Source: an uncultured Bacteroidales bacterium (GTDB lineage Bacteria; Bacteroidota; Bacteroidia; Bacteroidales; Paludibacteraceae). Taken from it: a stretch of DNA of 64,000 nt. The notes beneath the pieces were generated by a model. It did no database searches. It was not told where the DNA came from and was given only the letters and a program-made list of their open reading frames with translations. Positions 44,840-54,330 of the stretch are shown one piece after another; positions within the stretch are counted from its first letter, which is position 1; every line of letters starts with the position of its first letter. The stretch lies in assembly GCA_937907165.1 (NCBI GenBank), contig CALCUH010000034.1, forward strand, positions 1-64,000. Direction: 5' to 3'. A program made the position numbers and the translations under genes.

Positions 44840-45131
44840 ACGAAAACGCTTTATTTTATTAATAATCATTATTTTATCCATTCTAAACTCATAACGTGTT
44901 TTTCCCGTATATAGCAAAAACATCTAAACTCAACACATCCAGTAAAAACCTAACTGAACCCTATTGTCTCAAAAAAAGCTTTCCGTTAAGGGTCTCCCAC
45001 ACCAACGAAAAAGCTAATCGAGAATACTCAAACGACAAAATTAACTATTTACAAGCAAAACACAAATTTTTATTTCAAATAAATATTCATTGATGTTTTT
45101 AAAACAACAATGAATAATTTTTAAATCAATC

Positions 45132-45809
45132 CTAGTTCATATAATCCTTTATCCAAGATTTCAAAACCATATTGCCCAAATCAGACAATTCAAAGCCATC
45201 GGTACTGAACTTGTCGTTCAGAATTCCGTCCTCTGTCGAAAAAGTACGGGCGACGTCAGCAAAAGTATAATTATACCGCATGGAGATCATTTTCACGAAG
45301 ATGTTGAGTTTGGAAACACGTTCAGCCACATCGGCTGTATTTTTCCTATCATTTCTATCCATAGAAAATGGAGGAACTGAAAAGATAACTATTTCACAAT
45401 AAGGGAAATGTTCCTGTAGATTTTTCACCAGTTCTTCATACTCTTCCGCAATGTCTCCGACAATTTCTCCCCTCATCAACTCCTCCTCACCATACATCAG
45501 GAAGATACGGGAAGGACGGGAGACACCAAAAAGTTTGTCTATACGACTGATATCAGCTCGTATCGTATTTCCGTCGAATGCCAACACCTTGATTTTATCG
45601 TTCTCTAACATTGACGACCAATCGCAAGCGGCAAATCGTCTTTCACCCATAAAGACGACATCGTCATCCTCCACGTGGACGGACAAAATATTTACATTAT
45701 CCTCCGCGACTGACGCATGGTCTTTCCCTCTAAACAATAAGACGAGAACCAAACAAACCACCACGGAGGTTGCCACAGATAGAGTGATAAAAAAACTTTT
45801 CTTTTTCAT
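45132..45809 (-). CDS. SGNH-hydrolase-like protein lacking catalytic residues
   Basis: This 225-residue protein has an N-terminal membrane anchor (about residues 7-27) and a fold resembling PAF-acetylhydrolase-type SGNH enzymes, judged from the order of segments VVFMGERRFAACDWSSML, IKVLAFDGNTIRADISRIDKL, IFLMYGEEELMRGE and FSTDGFELSDLGNMVLKSW. In active enzymes these would read GDS, GG-T, G-x-N-D and D-x-x-H. Here the Ser, Asn and His are replaced by Arg, Glu and Glu. It overlaps the upstream GH73 gene by ATGA and is last in the porQ operon. It may be a binding or scaffolding pseudo-enzyme. The family call is by pattern, not search. Confidence 0.65.
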   Translation of the reverse strand: MKKKSFFITLSVATSVVVCLVLVLLFRGKDHASVAEDNVNILSVHVEDDDVVFMGERRFAACDWSSMLENDKIKVLAFDGNTIRADISRIDKLFGVSRPSRIFLMYGEEELMRGEIVGDIAEEYEELVKNLQEHFPYCEIVIFSVPPFSMDRNDRKNTADVAERVSKLNIFVKMISMRYNYTFADVARTFSTEDGILNDKFSTDGFELSDLGNMVLKSWIKDYMN

Positions 45810-46414
45810 TTGAAAAACCTCCCACGATACTTGGAGAACGCCTCTTTGTCAGTTCCCGCAGTTTGGTTCTCCCCTCTCATCACATAACGCTCCGGATGTC
45901 TATCGAACTCATACAACTTGTTTTGTTGGATCACATCAATAAGCAGCTGCGGATACTCGGGATTAGTAGCGTAGCCCGCCTGCTTCAGGCCAATGGCCCA
46001 TGAACGATAATCCGTTGTTGAGAAATTGAACAAGAAAAAATAACGGCTGCGTCCCGACAAGAAAAGCGAGTGGTCGCGGTACGAAGCCTCCGCATGCTCA
46101 TAGACACGGAAGCAATCGTCCTTCTTATCGTCGTCTTTCAGGAAACGTTCACCCTGATAGTCACTCGTGCATTTTATACCGAAATGATTGTTGGCCTGCT
46201 GCGCAAGATCACTCTTTCCACTCCCCGATTCAAGAATTCCCTGCGCCAAAGTGATACTGGCAGGAATTCCGAATTCATACATCTCCCTTATAGCAATCTT
46301 AAAATAGGTGTCGATATACTCCGTCGTCTGCTCAGAGACATACGAAACTTGTTTCTGAGAGAACACAACGGACGAGAGAAGGATGCACGTCAGGATGGCA
46401 AACGAGCGACGCAT
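45806..46414 (-). CDS. GH73-type peptidoglycan hydrolase (glucosaminidase)
   Basis: This protein of about 202 residues has a signal peptide from MRRSFAILTCILLSSVVFSQ and a mannosyl-glycoprotein endo-beta-N-acetylglucosaminidase (GH73/FlgJ-like) domain: GIPASITLAQGILESGSGKSDLA with the catalytic Glu, NNHFGIKC, and YRDHSLFLSGRSRYFFLF, GYATNPEYPQLLIDVI. It cleaves between GlcNAc and MurNAc. The start at 46414 avoids overlap with pfkA; an earlier possible start (46450) would overlap it by 26 bases and spoil the signal. It is coupled to the SGNH-like gene by ATGA. Confidence 0.9.
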   Translation of the reverse strand: MRRSFAILTCILLSSVVFSQKQVSYVSEQTTEYIDTYFKIAIREMYEFGIPASITLAQGILESGSGKSDLAQQANNHFGIKCTSDYQGERFLKDDDKKDDCFRVYEHAEASYRDHSLFLSGRSRYFFLFNFSTTDYRSWAIGLKQAGYATNPEYPQLLIDVIQQNKLYEFDRHPERYVMRGENQTAGTDKEAFSKYRGRFFK

Positions 46415-46424
46415 TTCCCTTATA

Positions 46425-47408
46425 CTAGCAAGAGAGCGTTTTAAGCACATCCATCAGATGATAATCGAAAGGCTTATCATCCTTAATAGCTTTCGTGAAC
46501 GGCACATAAACGATTTTGTCATCATCCACGCCCACCATCACATTACGCTGTTCCTCCATAAGGGCATCGATTGCAGCAGCTCCTAAACGGCTAGCCAAAA
46601 TACGATCATGAGCGGAAGGCGAACCTCCGCGCTGGAGATGACCCAAAATCGTAATGCGGGCATCATATTCAGGATGGTTTTTCTTCAAGCGACTCGCGAT
46701 GCCGACAGCGCCACCCGTCAACTCACTCTCCGCCACGATTACGATACTACTATTTTTAGATTTTCTGAATCCCCTTTGAATCAAAGCCTCCAACTGATCC
46801 TCTCCCGTCACGATTTCAGGAATGATAGCCGCTTCGGCACCAGAAGCCAATGCGGAATTGATGGCAAGGAACCCAGCGTCGCGCCCCATCACCTCAATAA
46901 AAAAGAGACGTTCGTGCGAATTAGCCGTATCCCTAATTTTGTCCACCGCATCGACAATCGTATTCAACGCAGTGTCATAACCTATCGTATAATCCGTCCC
47001 GCACAAATCATTATCAATGGTACAAGGCACTCCGATAACAGGAACGTTAAACTCTTGGGCGAACACACGCGCACCCGTGAAAGTTCCATCTCCACCGAGG
47101 ACGACCAATGCGTCAATCTCCTCCTGTTGCATCGTCTCGAAAGCCTTCTTTCTGCCCTCTTCCGTCATAAACTCCTTACAACGAGCCGTGCGAAGGATGG
47201 TTCCTCCTTGCTGGATAATATTACTTACACTTTGAGTCTGAAACTCATGGATTTCATCTAGAATTAGACCACGATAACCACGATAAATACCTTTTACCTT
47301 AATACCGCGGAAAATCGCGGCACGCGTCACGGCGCGAATGGCGGCGTTCATACCCGGCGCATCACCACCTGACGTTAAGATTCCAATACAATTAATTTGA
47401 TACTTCAT
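46425..47408 (-). CDS. pfkA: ATP-dependent 6-phosphofructokinase
   Basis: This 327-residue enzyme phosphorylates fructose 6-phosphate in glycolysis. It starts MKYQINCIGILTSGGDAPGM and has GGDGTFTGA (ATP-type), TIDNDLCGTDYTIGYDTAL with the catalytic Asp, and MGRDAGFLA. The GGDG form, not GGDD, indicates ATP over pyrophosphate. It sits 22 bases after ispH in the porQ operon. Confidence 0.95.
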   Translation of the reverse strand: MKYQINCIGILTSGGDAPGMNAAIRAVTRAAIFRGIKVKGIYRGYRGLILDEIHEFQTQSVSNIIQQGGTILRTARCKEFMTEEGRKKAFETMQQEEIDALVVLGGDGTFTGARVFAQEFNVPVIGVPCTIDNDLCGTDYTIGYDTALNTIVDAVDKIRDTANSHERLFFIEVMGRDAGFLAINSALASGAEAAIIPEIVTGEDQLEALIQRGFRKSKNSSIVIVAESELTGGAVGIASRLKKNHPEYDARITILGHLQRGGSPSAHDRILASRLGAAAIDALMEEQRNVMVGVDDDKIVYVPFTKAIKDDKPFDYHLMDVLKTLSC

Positions 47409-47430
47409 ATTATTGCTCCTTGTATTTACT

Positions 47431-48303
47431 TCATCCATAATACTCAGCGTATTGCTCAATTTTGCTTTTCAACGCCTCCATCAGCCATTTCGGCGTGGAA
47501 GTGGCGCCACATATACCAACTGATTTCACATGACGGAAAATAGTATAGTCCACATCCTCCAAATCGGAAACCATATATATGTTCGGATTCACCTTTCTGC
47601 ACTCATCGAAAAGCACCTTCCCGTTTGAGCTCTTCTTACCGCTCACGAAAAGGACCAGTTCGTGTTTCGAGACAAAATTAACTATTTTCGGAATCCGATT
47701 AGCAACTTGTCGACAAATTGTATCATTAAATTCAAAGCTGCGATCCTCCCGGACCTTTGCTCTAATGGCTTGCACCATTTTATTGAATCCGTCAATAGAC
47801 TTAGTGGTTTGGGAAAACATCTTTATGTTTTTGGAGAAATCGATTTTGTCGATATCCGGCAAACCCTCCACCACGACGGCGGTGCCATCTGTCTGACCGA
47901 CCAAGCCGTTTACTTCAGCATGACCGTTCTTCCCGTAAATGACGATTTGGGTCTCATCACTTTTAGACTCTTCGTAAGCCTGCTTGATTTTTTTCTGAAG
48001 ATTTAAGACGACAGGGCAAGTGGCATCAATGATTTCCAGATTATTTTCCTTCGCATATTGATAAGTGGAAGGCGGTTCACCATGGGCACGAAAAAGAACC
48101 TTTTGGTCACGAAGACCAAGATACGTCTCTCTGTCGATAGAAATCAGTCCCTTGTTAGAGAGCCTTTCCACCTCCATGCTATTGTGGACAATATCACCCA
48201 AACAATAGAGCCGAGGCGTACGGGTAAGTTCCTCCTCCGCCTTTTTGATGGCAGTCACGACACCAAAGCAGAAACCCGAATTATCATCTATCTCTATTAT
48301 CAT
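47431..48303 (-). CDS. ispH: 4-hydroxy-3-methylbut-2-enyl diphosphate reductase
   Basis: This 290-residue iron-sulfur enzyme makes IPP and DMAPP in the last step of the MEP isoprenoid pathway. The three cluster Cys are in GFCFGV, DATCPVV and NDTICRQVANR; the C terminus has the GICGATSTPKWL segment. The ATG at 48303 overlaps the cmk stop (ATGA), which fixes the start. Confidence 0.96.
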   Translation of the reverse strand: MIIEIDDNSGFCFGVVTAIKKAEEELTRTPRLYCLGDIVHNSMEVERLSNKGLISIDRETYLGLRDQKVLFRAHGEPPSTYQYAKENNLEIIDATCPVVLNLQKKIKQAYEESKSDETQIVIYGKNGHAEVNGLVGQTDGTAVVVEGLPDIDKIDFSKNIKMFSQTTKSIDGFNKMVQAIRAKVREDRSFEFNDTICRQVANRIPKIVNFVSKHELVLFVSGKKSSNGKVLFDECRKVNPNIYMVSDLEDVDYTIFRHVKSVGICGATSTPKWLMEALKSKIEQYAEYYG

Positions 48304-48986
48304 TTCGTTCTCTCCCGAAAGATATTCAACAACCACTCACGTTGCTCCTCGATGGTCATGTTTCCATTATCCAATTCCACAGCATCTTCCGCTTTCCTCA
48401 AAGGGCTTTCCTTTCTAGTTTGATCCAAGAAGTCACGTTGTTTAACATTCTCCAGAATCGCCTCGTAAGGTTCTTCCATTCCCTTTTGTTTCAACTCGTC
48501 GAATCTACGTTGGGCACGAATCTCAGGAGAAGCGGTCAAAAATATCTTCAATTCAGCGTCAGGGAAAACGACGGTACCGATATCACGACCATCCATCACT
48601 ATTCCTCTATCCTTGCTATAAGATTGTTGAATTGCGACCATAGCGCGGCGAACGAATCCGATGGAACTTACGATGCTAACTTGATTAGACACAGCCAATG
48701 TTCGGATTTCTTTCTCCACATTTTCGCCATTCAAAAAAGTCTCGTTCTTTTTCTCAGCCTCATTAAATCTGAAATCGATATGGATATCGTCAATTAAAGA
48801 CTTCAGCGTCACCTCATCAACAACTCCATCCTTTATCAATCCATTACGTTGGCAATATAATGTGACGGCGCGGTACATCGCCCCGCTGTCCACATACGCA
48901 TAACCTACACTCTTAGCCAAATCCTTCGCCATCGTGCTTTTTCCGCAAGATGAGAAGCCATCAATCGCAACAATTATTCTTTTCAT
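48300..48986 (-). CDS. cmk: Cytidylate kinase
   Basis: This 228-residue kinase phosphorylates CMP/dCMP. It has the P-loop GFSSCGKSTMAK, the YVDSGAMYRAV motif, the DGRDIGTVVFPDAELKIFLTA segment and an Arg-rich lid. It overlaps porQ by ATGA upstream and ispH by ATGA downstream, so the three are translated together. The porQ-cmk-ispH order is conserved in several T9SS-bearing Bacteroidetes as far as I recall. Confidence 0.96.
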   Translation of the reverse strand: MKRIIVAIDGFSSCGKSTMAKDLAKSVGYAYVDSGAMYRAVTLYCQRNGLIKDGVVDEVTLKSLIDDIHIDFRFNEAEKKNETFLNGENVEKEIRTLAVSNQVSIVSSIGFVRRAMVAIQQSYSKDRGIVMDGRDIGTVVFPDAELKIFLTASPEIRAQRRFDELKQKGMEEPYEAILENVKQRDFLDQTRKESPLRKAEDAVELDNGNMTIEEQREWLLNIFRERTK

Positions 48987-50026
48987 TTCTTTTTGAATCT
49001 ATCAAGATCTGTCGTTAATGACAATGTTATCGTATTTGCAGAAAGCGCATATTGAGAGAAGGAGAAATCCAAATTGAATGCATACACCCTCAGACCCGCA
49101 CCAATGGAAAAGCCATTGAAACCTCGAGCTCCGGACAACTCAAACTCACGTTTCCGTCTATGATTATAAGCCGCCTCAACATAAAAATTTTTCCCGAAGA
49201 GGGCTTCCACCCCAAGAACCAAATGGCGGAAAAACATATCTCCGGCCTTTATCTTATCGTTCTCCGGTTCCTCACCCACCAAATTTTTCGCCTCTTTTTG
49301 ACGATAATAGTCGAGATTCCAATCATTCAAACGATCATAAGTGACAGAGAAACGGAACGGAGCATGCAGCAACCCTTTCGTCAAGCCTAACTGAAAATTA
49401 AAAGGCATCTCATCACGTTTATCTGATTCGTAATACTTCTTACATTGGACACCAAAATTTCTTGCGGAAACGCCCACCGAAAAATCCTTCTCGCGATTAT
49501 AATAATTAAAACCGACATCAAAAGCCAAGGCGAAACTGCTATAATCCTCAATATGGGAATAGACCGGTTTCATAGCGACACCCAGTTTCATACCATAACC
49601 TAAATTTTTCGCATATCGCAGTCCCACACACAAATCTCCGGCGCCAAACTCCTCTGTGGGATTGCCGAACTGATCATAGCCCTGGAAATCGCCATAACCC
49701 AAATATACGAATCCCACTCCGAAATAATTGGAACTGTCAGGTGTATATGCGTAAGAAAGGGAACCTGCTTTCGCATCGTCCAAATAGCTAGTGAAATTCG
49801 CTGAAAGTTTATTATGCACATCATTCGACAACAAAGCAGGATTCACCGCAGACACATTCACGTCCGACGCCTGTAAGGACACATTCTCACCTCCAAGTCC
49901 GGAGACACGTGCGTCAAAAGGCAAATTCAAAAAGCGATACGCCCCCACACCAGAACCCGCATTCGCACCCAATACGCAAAATATTGCAGGCAAGCACAAT
50001 GCCAAGCGTCTCAAATTCAATAACAT
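48983..50026 (-). CDS. porQ: Type IX secretion system protein PorQ
   Basis: This protein of about 347 residues has a signal peptide (MLLNLRRLALCLPAIFCVLG) and an outer-membrane beta-barrel of the PorV/PorQ type. Typical segments are YRFLNLPFDARVSGLGGENVSL, NPALLS, and FSQYALSANTITLSL near the C terminus. PorQ is part of the T9SS attachment complex that links sorted proteins to the cell surface. Two T9SS cargo genes lie in the same window. The start at 50026 gives the better signal peptide. Confidence 0.9.
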   Translation of the reverse strand: MLLNLRRLALCLPAIFCVLGANAGSGVGAYRFLNLPFDARVSGLGGENVSLQASDVNVSAVNPALLSNDVHNKLSANFTSYLDDAKAGSLSYAYTPDSSNYFGVGFVYLGYGDFQGYDQFGNPTEEFGAGDLCVGLRYAKNLGYGMKLGVAMKPVYSHIEDYSSFALAFDVGFNYYNREKDFSVGVSARNFGVQCKKYYESDKRDEMPFNFQLGLTKGLLHAPFRFSVTYDRLNDWNLDYYRQKEAKNLVGEEPENDKIKAGDMFFRHLVLGVEALFGKNFYVEAAYNHRRKREFELSGARGFNGFSIGAGLRVYAFNLDFSFSQYALSANTITLSLTTDLDRFKKK

Positions 50027-50072
50027 GTTTACTCTTATCATATTCTTAATTCAGCCTCAAATATAGTGATAT

Positions 50073-53000
50073 TTAGGGTTTATTCTTATCACATAACGGA
50101 ATTTTGATGTGAAATGTTGTACCCACATCCAATTTAGACTCGAAAAATATATCTCCATTAGCAGCTTGTAAAATATTCTTCACAATGGCCATGCCAAGTC
50201 CCATACCACTGGTCTTCGTCGTGAAATTCGGTATAAACATCTTTTGTCTCGCCTCTTCCGAGACACCGCAACCATTGTCGGCGATAGAGATATATGCGCA
50301 ATTATCCCTCTCCTCAAATGAAACGACAACAGCGCCTTCCCTTCCCTCAGGTATGGATTGGATCGCATTGCTGAATAGATTCGTGAATACCTGAACAGAC
50401 TGTTTTTCATCAATCATCACATACGAATGATCATATCCGTTCTTATTAAGCGTGAAAGCGACATCGTATTCGTTGTTTTCGAACAAAGCCACCACCTGTT
50501 CCAATTTTTTGAGAATATCCACCCTCTCCAAATTGGACTGTGACGCTTTTGCGAAAGAAGAGAAAGAAGAGGCAATCTCCGCCAACGTGTCGATTTGCTC
50601 GATCAACACATTACAAGATTTATCGAAATAGGTATCAAAATCAGGAGAACCATTCACCTTCTTACGCTGACATTGCTGAACACACAATTTCATCGGCGTA
50701 AGCGGATTTTTGATTTCGTGGGCGATACGGCGCGCCATATCACGCCAAGCGAAGTCTCGTTCGGATTCCACCAATTTTTTCGCATTATCCTCCAATTGTC
50801 CCACCATTTTATTATACTGGCGAACCAAATCACCCAACTCATCCTTCGATTTATATTCGATTTTCGAATTTTCTCCAGTCAAACGTATTTGAGCGAACCG
50901 TTGCGTCAGCAACGTCAAAGGTTTCACCGTCCGTTTATTCAGCAACCATATCATAATGATGGAGAAGACCATCACAAAGAGATAGATGTCCACAATCACC
51001 ACCATGATATTAAACAATTGGGTTTTCACATGATAATAGCTCCAGATGGAGGTCAGTTTCAAATAGCCGACACGCTCGTTCCTGTTGTTATAGACAGACA
51101 CATAATTGGAATAGCAATCCATCTTACCATACTTCTCCAAAACATACAATTCTTGCTTCCCTTCGAACTTCATTCTAGGGTTCATCAAGTTAAGGCGTAC
51201 CACATCACGGGAGGTGACGATAGGACGCGAGCAAGAAAAGAGACGACCTTCCTCATCATACAAAGAGACGTCCATTTGATAGAAATCAGACACACTACAC
51301 ACAAATTCGTCCAGCGTCTTACGCGAATCAGTCAATTTTGTGGAAAATCCCAATAAGTTTTGCAAATTATGCTGCGCCACATAAGATTTGTCCCTCATAT
51401 CGGAATGGTGCGTCTTCTCATATTGCTCGGAGAAGAACGGGAACGTCACCGCCGAAAGGATAAAGAAGGAAGCGACCATAGGAAGGATGAAAGCAGTCTG
51501 CATGGATGCGACAAAAGAGCGTTTCCCGTCCTCCTTCCTCTTCTTGACATTATTATAAAAGAAATAGCAAACCGCCACAAACAAGTAAATGGAGAACAAG
51601 AAAGTAACGAATATCACATAAACGTAACTTTGACGTTCAGGCACACTCGTAATGGCGTACACATCATTTTCCCCAATATAGTAGACATAATGAGTGTATC
51701 CGTTGCCTTCCATGGTGAAACTAGGTTCCTCTTCTTCCGAGACATAAGGAATAGGAAGCCAATTCGAACTGGCGGGATAGCGGAATATACCATCCGAATA
51801 GCAAAGTGCGGAACCACAATACTTCGCCATGGAGTATTCAACACCGATATCGTTCTTATTTCTTCGAGGCGTGCCCATTCCATGGATTTCTCTCGTCAAC
51901 TTAGGATAGAACTTCACATACAAGACATTGTCCCCCATTGGGAAGACGCCAAGGAAATTGATGGAGAACGCCTCGTCCATACAAGCGTAGAAATGAGAGT
52001 TCTTCTCCAGTTCCCTAAAGGATTTCCGTATTACAGGGAAAGAATCGTAAGTGACGGAACCCAAGCCAGTTCTCCAAACATGAAAGGAAGGTTGTTCCTT
52101 AGGGCTCACCTGTATACGCATATTATATAAATCCTTAAAGACGCGAAGGTAAGTATTGCTCATATGGGACAAAACCACGGAATCTCGCATCTGAATGGAG
52201 GAATTCACCAGGCCACGCAAAACGGTATCAGCCTTTATGTACGGATCATAATCCTTCAACACAATCTCCGCAATCGGGTCTTCCCTCACACTATTGTTCA
52301 ACGCCACATCCTTCGCCTTTTTCGCATACTCCAAAGTACATTTCTGTTCACTATGCCAATATGCGAGCACCACAATAAAATTGATCAGCACGAAAGAGGC
52401 GATTACTGTCCGCAGGAAACGATTCGTCGTGAAATACAAATCACCTATCTCCTCGTACAAAACCACCAGGGAGAAAAGCAATAACAAGCAAACATCAACA
52501 ACCGATCCATAATGGACAAAACCAATTAACGTAATAGCCGTCAGCACCGCATGAGACGCCAAAATCATGCCGACATTCTTTCGCGACGCATACATCACCT
52601 TGTACTTTCCTATGCACTCATAAAGGAGATAGAGCCAAAGCATCATCAGCAAGACCGCGCAAATCGACATTTTATTCACCTCCTGAATGGACGGGACCGC
52701 CAAATTCACATTAGAGTCATATACAAGACTGATGTAATAAATATAAAGAATCGAGAACGCTATGAAAACGAACATCTTACAGAAAAGCGTTCGAAAGAAT
52801 GTCCCCACTTTGGAATTCACTTCAACAATTCTCTGAGGCAAGTCTAAATTACGTCTCAACAACGTCAGGAATCCCGCAAAAAACACGGCATAGACGAACA
52901 GGTGCTCCGCTGTCGGTGCCAATATGGATGAATAGGAAAGCGAATCAGAAAACCGTTGAAAAAGAATAGGAGGAAACCTCAATCCCAAAAAGGAAAAAAG

Positions 53001-53813
53001 CATCACAGGGAAAAAGACAATAATCCCAGCCCACAAAAACAATCGTTTTTTAGGAGTATCCATCTCGCTCCACCGCAAGAGTCTGTCAGCAAACACATAA
53101 AGGCACACCACTCCTAAGACCCAAAAAATCACAGAAAGGAAAAATATAAAAAGATTCCCTTCATACAAAGGTGTTTGCTGAATGGAGAACAAGTAGTTTC
53201 CCGAATCCGAGAAAATCGGGGAAAACCCATCCTGTTGCACCTCAGAAAGGACGACATTGCCAGGCAAATCAAAAGACTCGGCGAAAGTGTTCCATTTACT
53301 AGTCTGCCTCTGAGAAGAATTTTCCTTTATCTTTATCAACGCCACGCAACGGTACTCCCGATAGAATGTCTGCATAGCGACCATGCAAGCGTTATCCACT
53401 CTCAAGAAAGTATTCTTCCCCAAATCGAAGTCGATATTACTCTGGTCTCCGACCACATCGCTACTCCAAAAAAGTAAGGAATCACCCTTATAAACATGAA
53501 ACGCCACCTCATTTTTTTCGGATTCCTGATAAAGCGAAGAATTCTTGCGAACGGCCTCCATATCGTTCTTGGCGATCATTTCCCGAATATAGGACATCCA
53601 CTTTTTAGAAAACGCCTCCTTTTCATAGACTTTGTTTTGAAACGCAACCACATCCACCGTCTTCATGGAATCCTTGAAATACCAATATTGGGTCGCCACA
53701 CCCAAAGCAAAGCACAAGAGCGCCGCAACGAATGTATATGTCAAGTTTTTGCGCTCCCTCGTCTCAACCAAAGCAGCTGTTTTCCCTTTTATATTTTTAA
53801 AAAGAATATCCAA
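50073..53813 (-). CDS. Multi-pass sensor histidine kinase, NtrY-like
   Basis: This 1,246-residue protein has an N-terminal helix (about residues 29-47), a periplasmic region, a seven- or eight-helix membrane block (about residues 225-500), a second periplasmic sensor region flanked by helices (to about 950), a HAMP linker, and a kinase core. The phospho-acceptor is in RRIAHEIKNPLTPMKL (His at about residue 1032), with N-box NLFSNAIQSIPEG, ADNGCGV and TSGMGLGMAIV. The HEIKNPL form is typical of the NtrY family. No response regulator is adjacent. The first codon appears to be TTG (53813), since no upstream in-frame ATG exists and the next Met falls after the first helix. Confidence 0.88.
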   Translation of the reverse strand: MDILFKNIKGKTAALVETRERKNLTYTFVAALLCFALGVATQYWYFKDSMKTVDVVAFQNKVYEKEAFSKKWMSYIREMIAKNDMEAVRKNSSLYQESEKNEVAFHVYKGDSLLFWSSDVVGDQSNIDFDLGKNTFLRVDNACMVAMQTFYREYRCVALIKIKENSSQRQTSKWNTFAESFDLPGNVVLSEVQQDGFSPIFSDSGNYLFSIQQTPLYEGNLFIFFLSVIFWVLGVVCLYVFADRLLRWSEMDTPKKRLFLWAGIIVFFPVMLFSFLGLRFPPILFQRFSDSLSYSSILAPTAEHLFVYAVFFAGFLTLLRRNLDLPQRIVEVNSKVGTFFRTLFCKMFVFIAFSILYIYYISLVYDSNVNLAVPSIQEVNKMSICAVLLMMLWLYLLYECIGKYKVMYASRKNVGMILASHAVLTAITLIGFVHYGSVVDVCLLLLFSLVVLYEEIGDLYFTTNRFLRTVIASFVLINFIVVLAYWHSEQKCTLEYAKKAKDVALNNSVREDPIAEIVLKDYDPYIKADTVLRGLVNSSIQMRDSVVLSHMSNTYLRVFKDLYNMRIQVSPKEQPSFHVWRTGLGSVTYDSFPVIRKSFRELEKNSHFYACMDEAFSINFLGVFPMGDNVLYVKFYPKLTREIHGMGTPRRNKNDIGVEYSMAKYCGSALCYSDGIFRYPASSNWLPIPYVSEEEEPSFTMEGNGYTHYVYYIGENDVYAITSVPERQSYVYVIFVTFLFSIYLFVAVCYFFYNNVKKRKEDGKRSFVASMQTAFILPMVASFFILSAVTFPFFSEQYEKTHHSDMRDKSYVAQHNLQNLLGFSTKLTDSRKTLDEFVCSVSDFYQMDVSLYDEEGRLFSCSRPIVTSRDVVRLNLMNPRMKFEGKQELYVLEKYGKMDCYSNYVSVYNNRNERVGYLKLTSIWSYYHVKTQLFNIMVVIVDIYLFVMVFSIIMIWLLNKRTVKPLTLLTQRFAQIRLTGENSKIEYKSKDELGDLVRQYNKMVGQLEDNAKKLVESERDFAWRDMARRIAHEIKNPLTPMKLCVQQCQRKKVNGSPDFDTYFDKSCNVLIEQIDTLAEIASSFSSFAKASQSNLERVDILKKLEQVVALFENNEYDVAFTLNKNGYDHSYVMIDEKQSVQVFTNLFSNAIQSIPEGREGAVVVSFEERDNCAYISIADNGCGVSEEARQKMFIPNFTTKTSGMGLGMAIVKNILQAANGDIFFESKLDVGTTFHIKIPLCDKNKP

Positions 53814-53946
53814 TTTTTCAGTTCATAATAAACATGTTAAAGAAAGGGCGCCACTCAACCTGCCCCTTTTTAGGCAAAGTTAATCATTTTTTCATTTATA
53901 AAAGTTTCTATTATTCCGAAATACCACACTATTTAGCAAAAAAACT

Positions 53947-53954
53947 TACCTTTG
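53947..53954 (+). promoter_or_regulatory. -7 promoter element (TACCTTTG) of the TSCPD gene
   Basis: A perfect TAnnTTTG followed by CG, 48 bases before the start at 54002. The -33 region is T-poor and not consensus. Confidence 0.5.
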
Positions 53955-54001
53955 CGGGGAAGATATTTTTTCATTGTCCAATTAAAATGGATTTCCTACA
54001 T

Positions 54002-54250
54002 ATGGTTATAAAAAAAGCATACGAATGTTTCGGCACCTGTTCAAAAATGATCATGGTCAGCGTAGAAGACGGAATCATTAAAGAAGTGCAATTCTTCGGC
54101 GGATGTCACGGCAACACGCAAGGCGTAGCCATTCTTGTTAAAGGCATGAAGGTGGAAGACGCTATTGCGAAACTTTCAGGAATAGACTGCGGAGGAAGAG
54201 GCACCTCCTGCCCCGACCAATTAGCAAGAGCGCTTAGATTGTTCCTTTAG
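54002..54250 (+). CDS. TSCPD domain protein
   Basis: This is a protein of about 82 residues with the TSCPD signature near the end (GTSCPDQLARAL) and conserved Cys in YECFGTCSKM and FFGGCHGNTQGVA. The family (TIGR03905-like) is short and conserved, and may bind metal through its cysteines; its role is unknown. A start five codons earlier (53987) is also possible. An in-frame upstream extension to 53834 is rejected, because it runs through the promoter region. Confidence 0.85.
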   Translation: MVIKKAYECFGTCSKMIMVSVEDGIIKEVQFFGGCHGNTQGVAILVKGMKVEDAIAKLSGIDCGGRGTSCPDQLARALRLFL

Positions 54251-54287
54251 GTTACGTGAAAAAATTAAACTTTTGAAAGAATAAACA

Positions 54288-54322
54288 AAACGGCGGATCA
54301 GAAAGATTCACCGTTTTTTGTT
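54288..54322. terminator. Bidirectional terminator between TSCPD and aroC genes
   Basis: AAAACGG and CCGTTTT pair, with GGATC and GATTC extending the stem, followed by TTTTGTTTTTTC on the plus strand. It lies between convergent genes. Confidence 0.75.
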
Positions 54323-54330
54323 TTTTCTCA

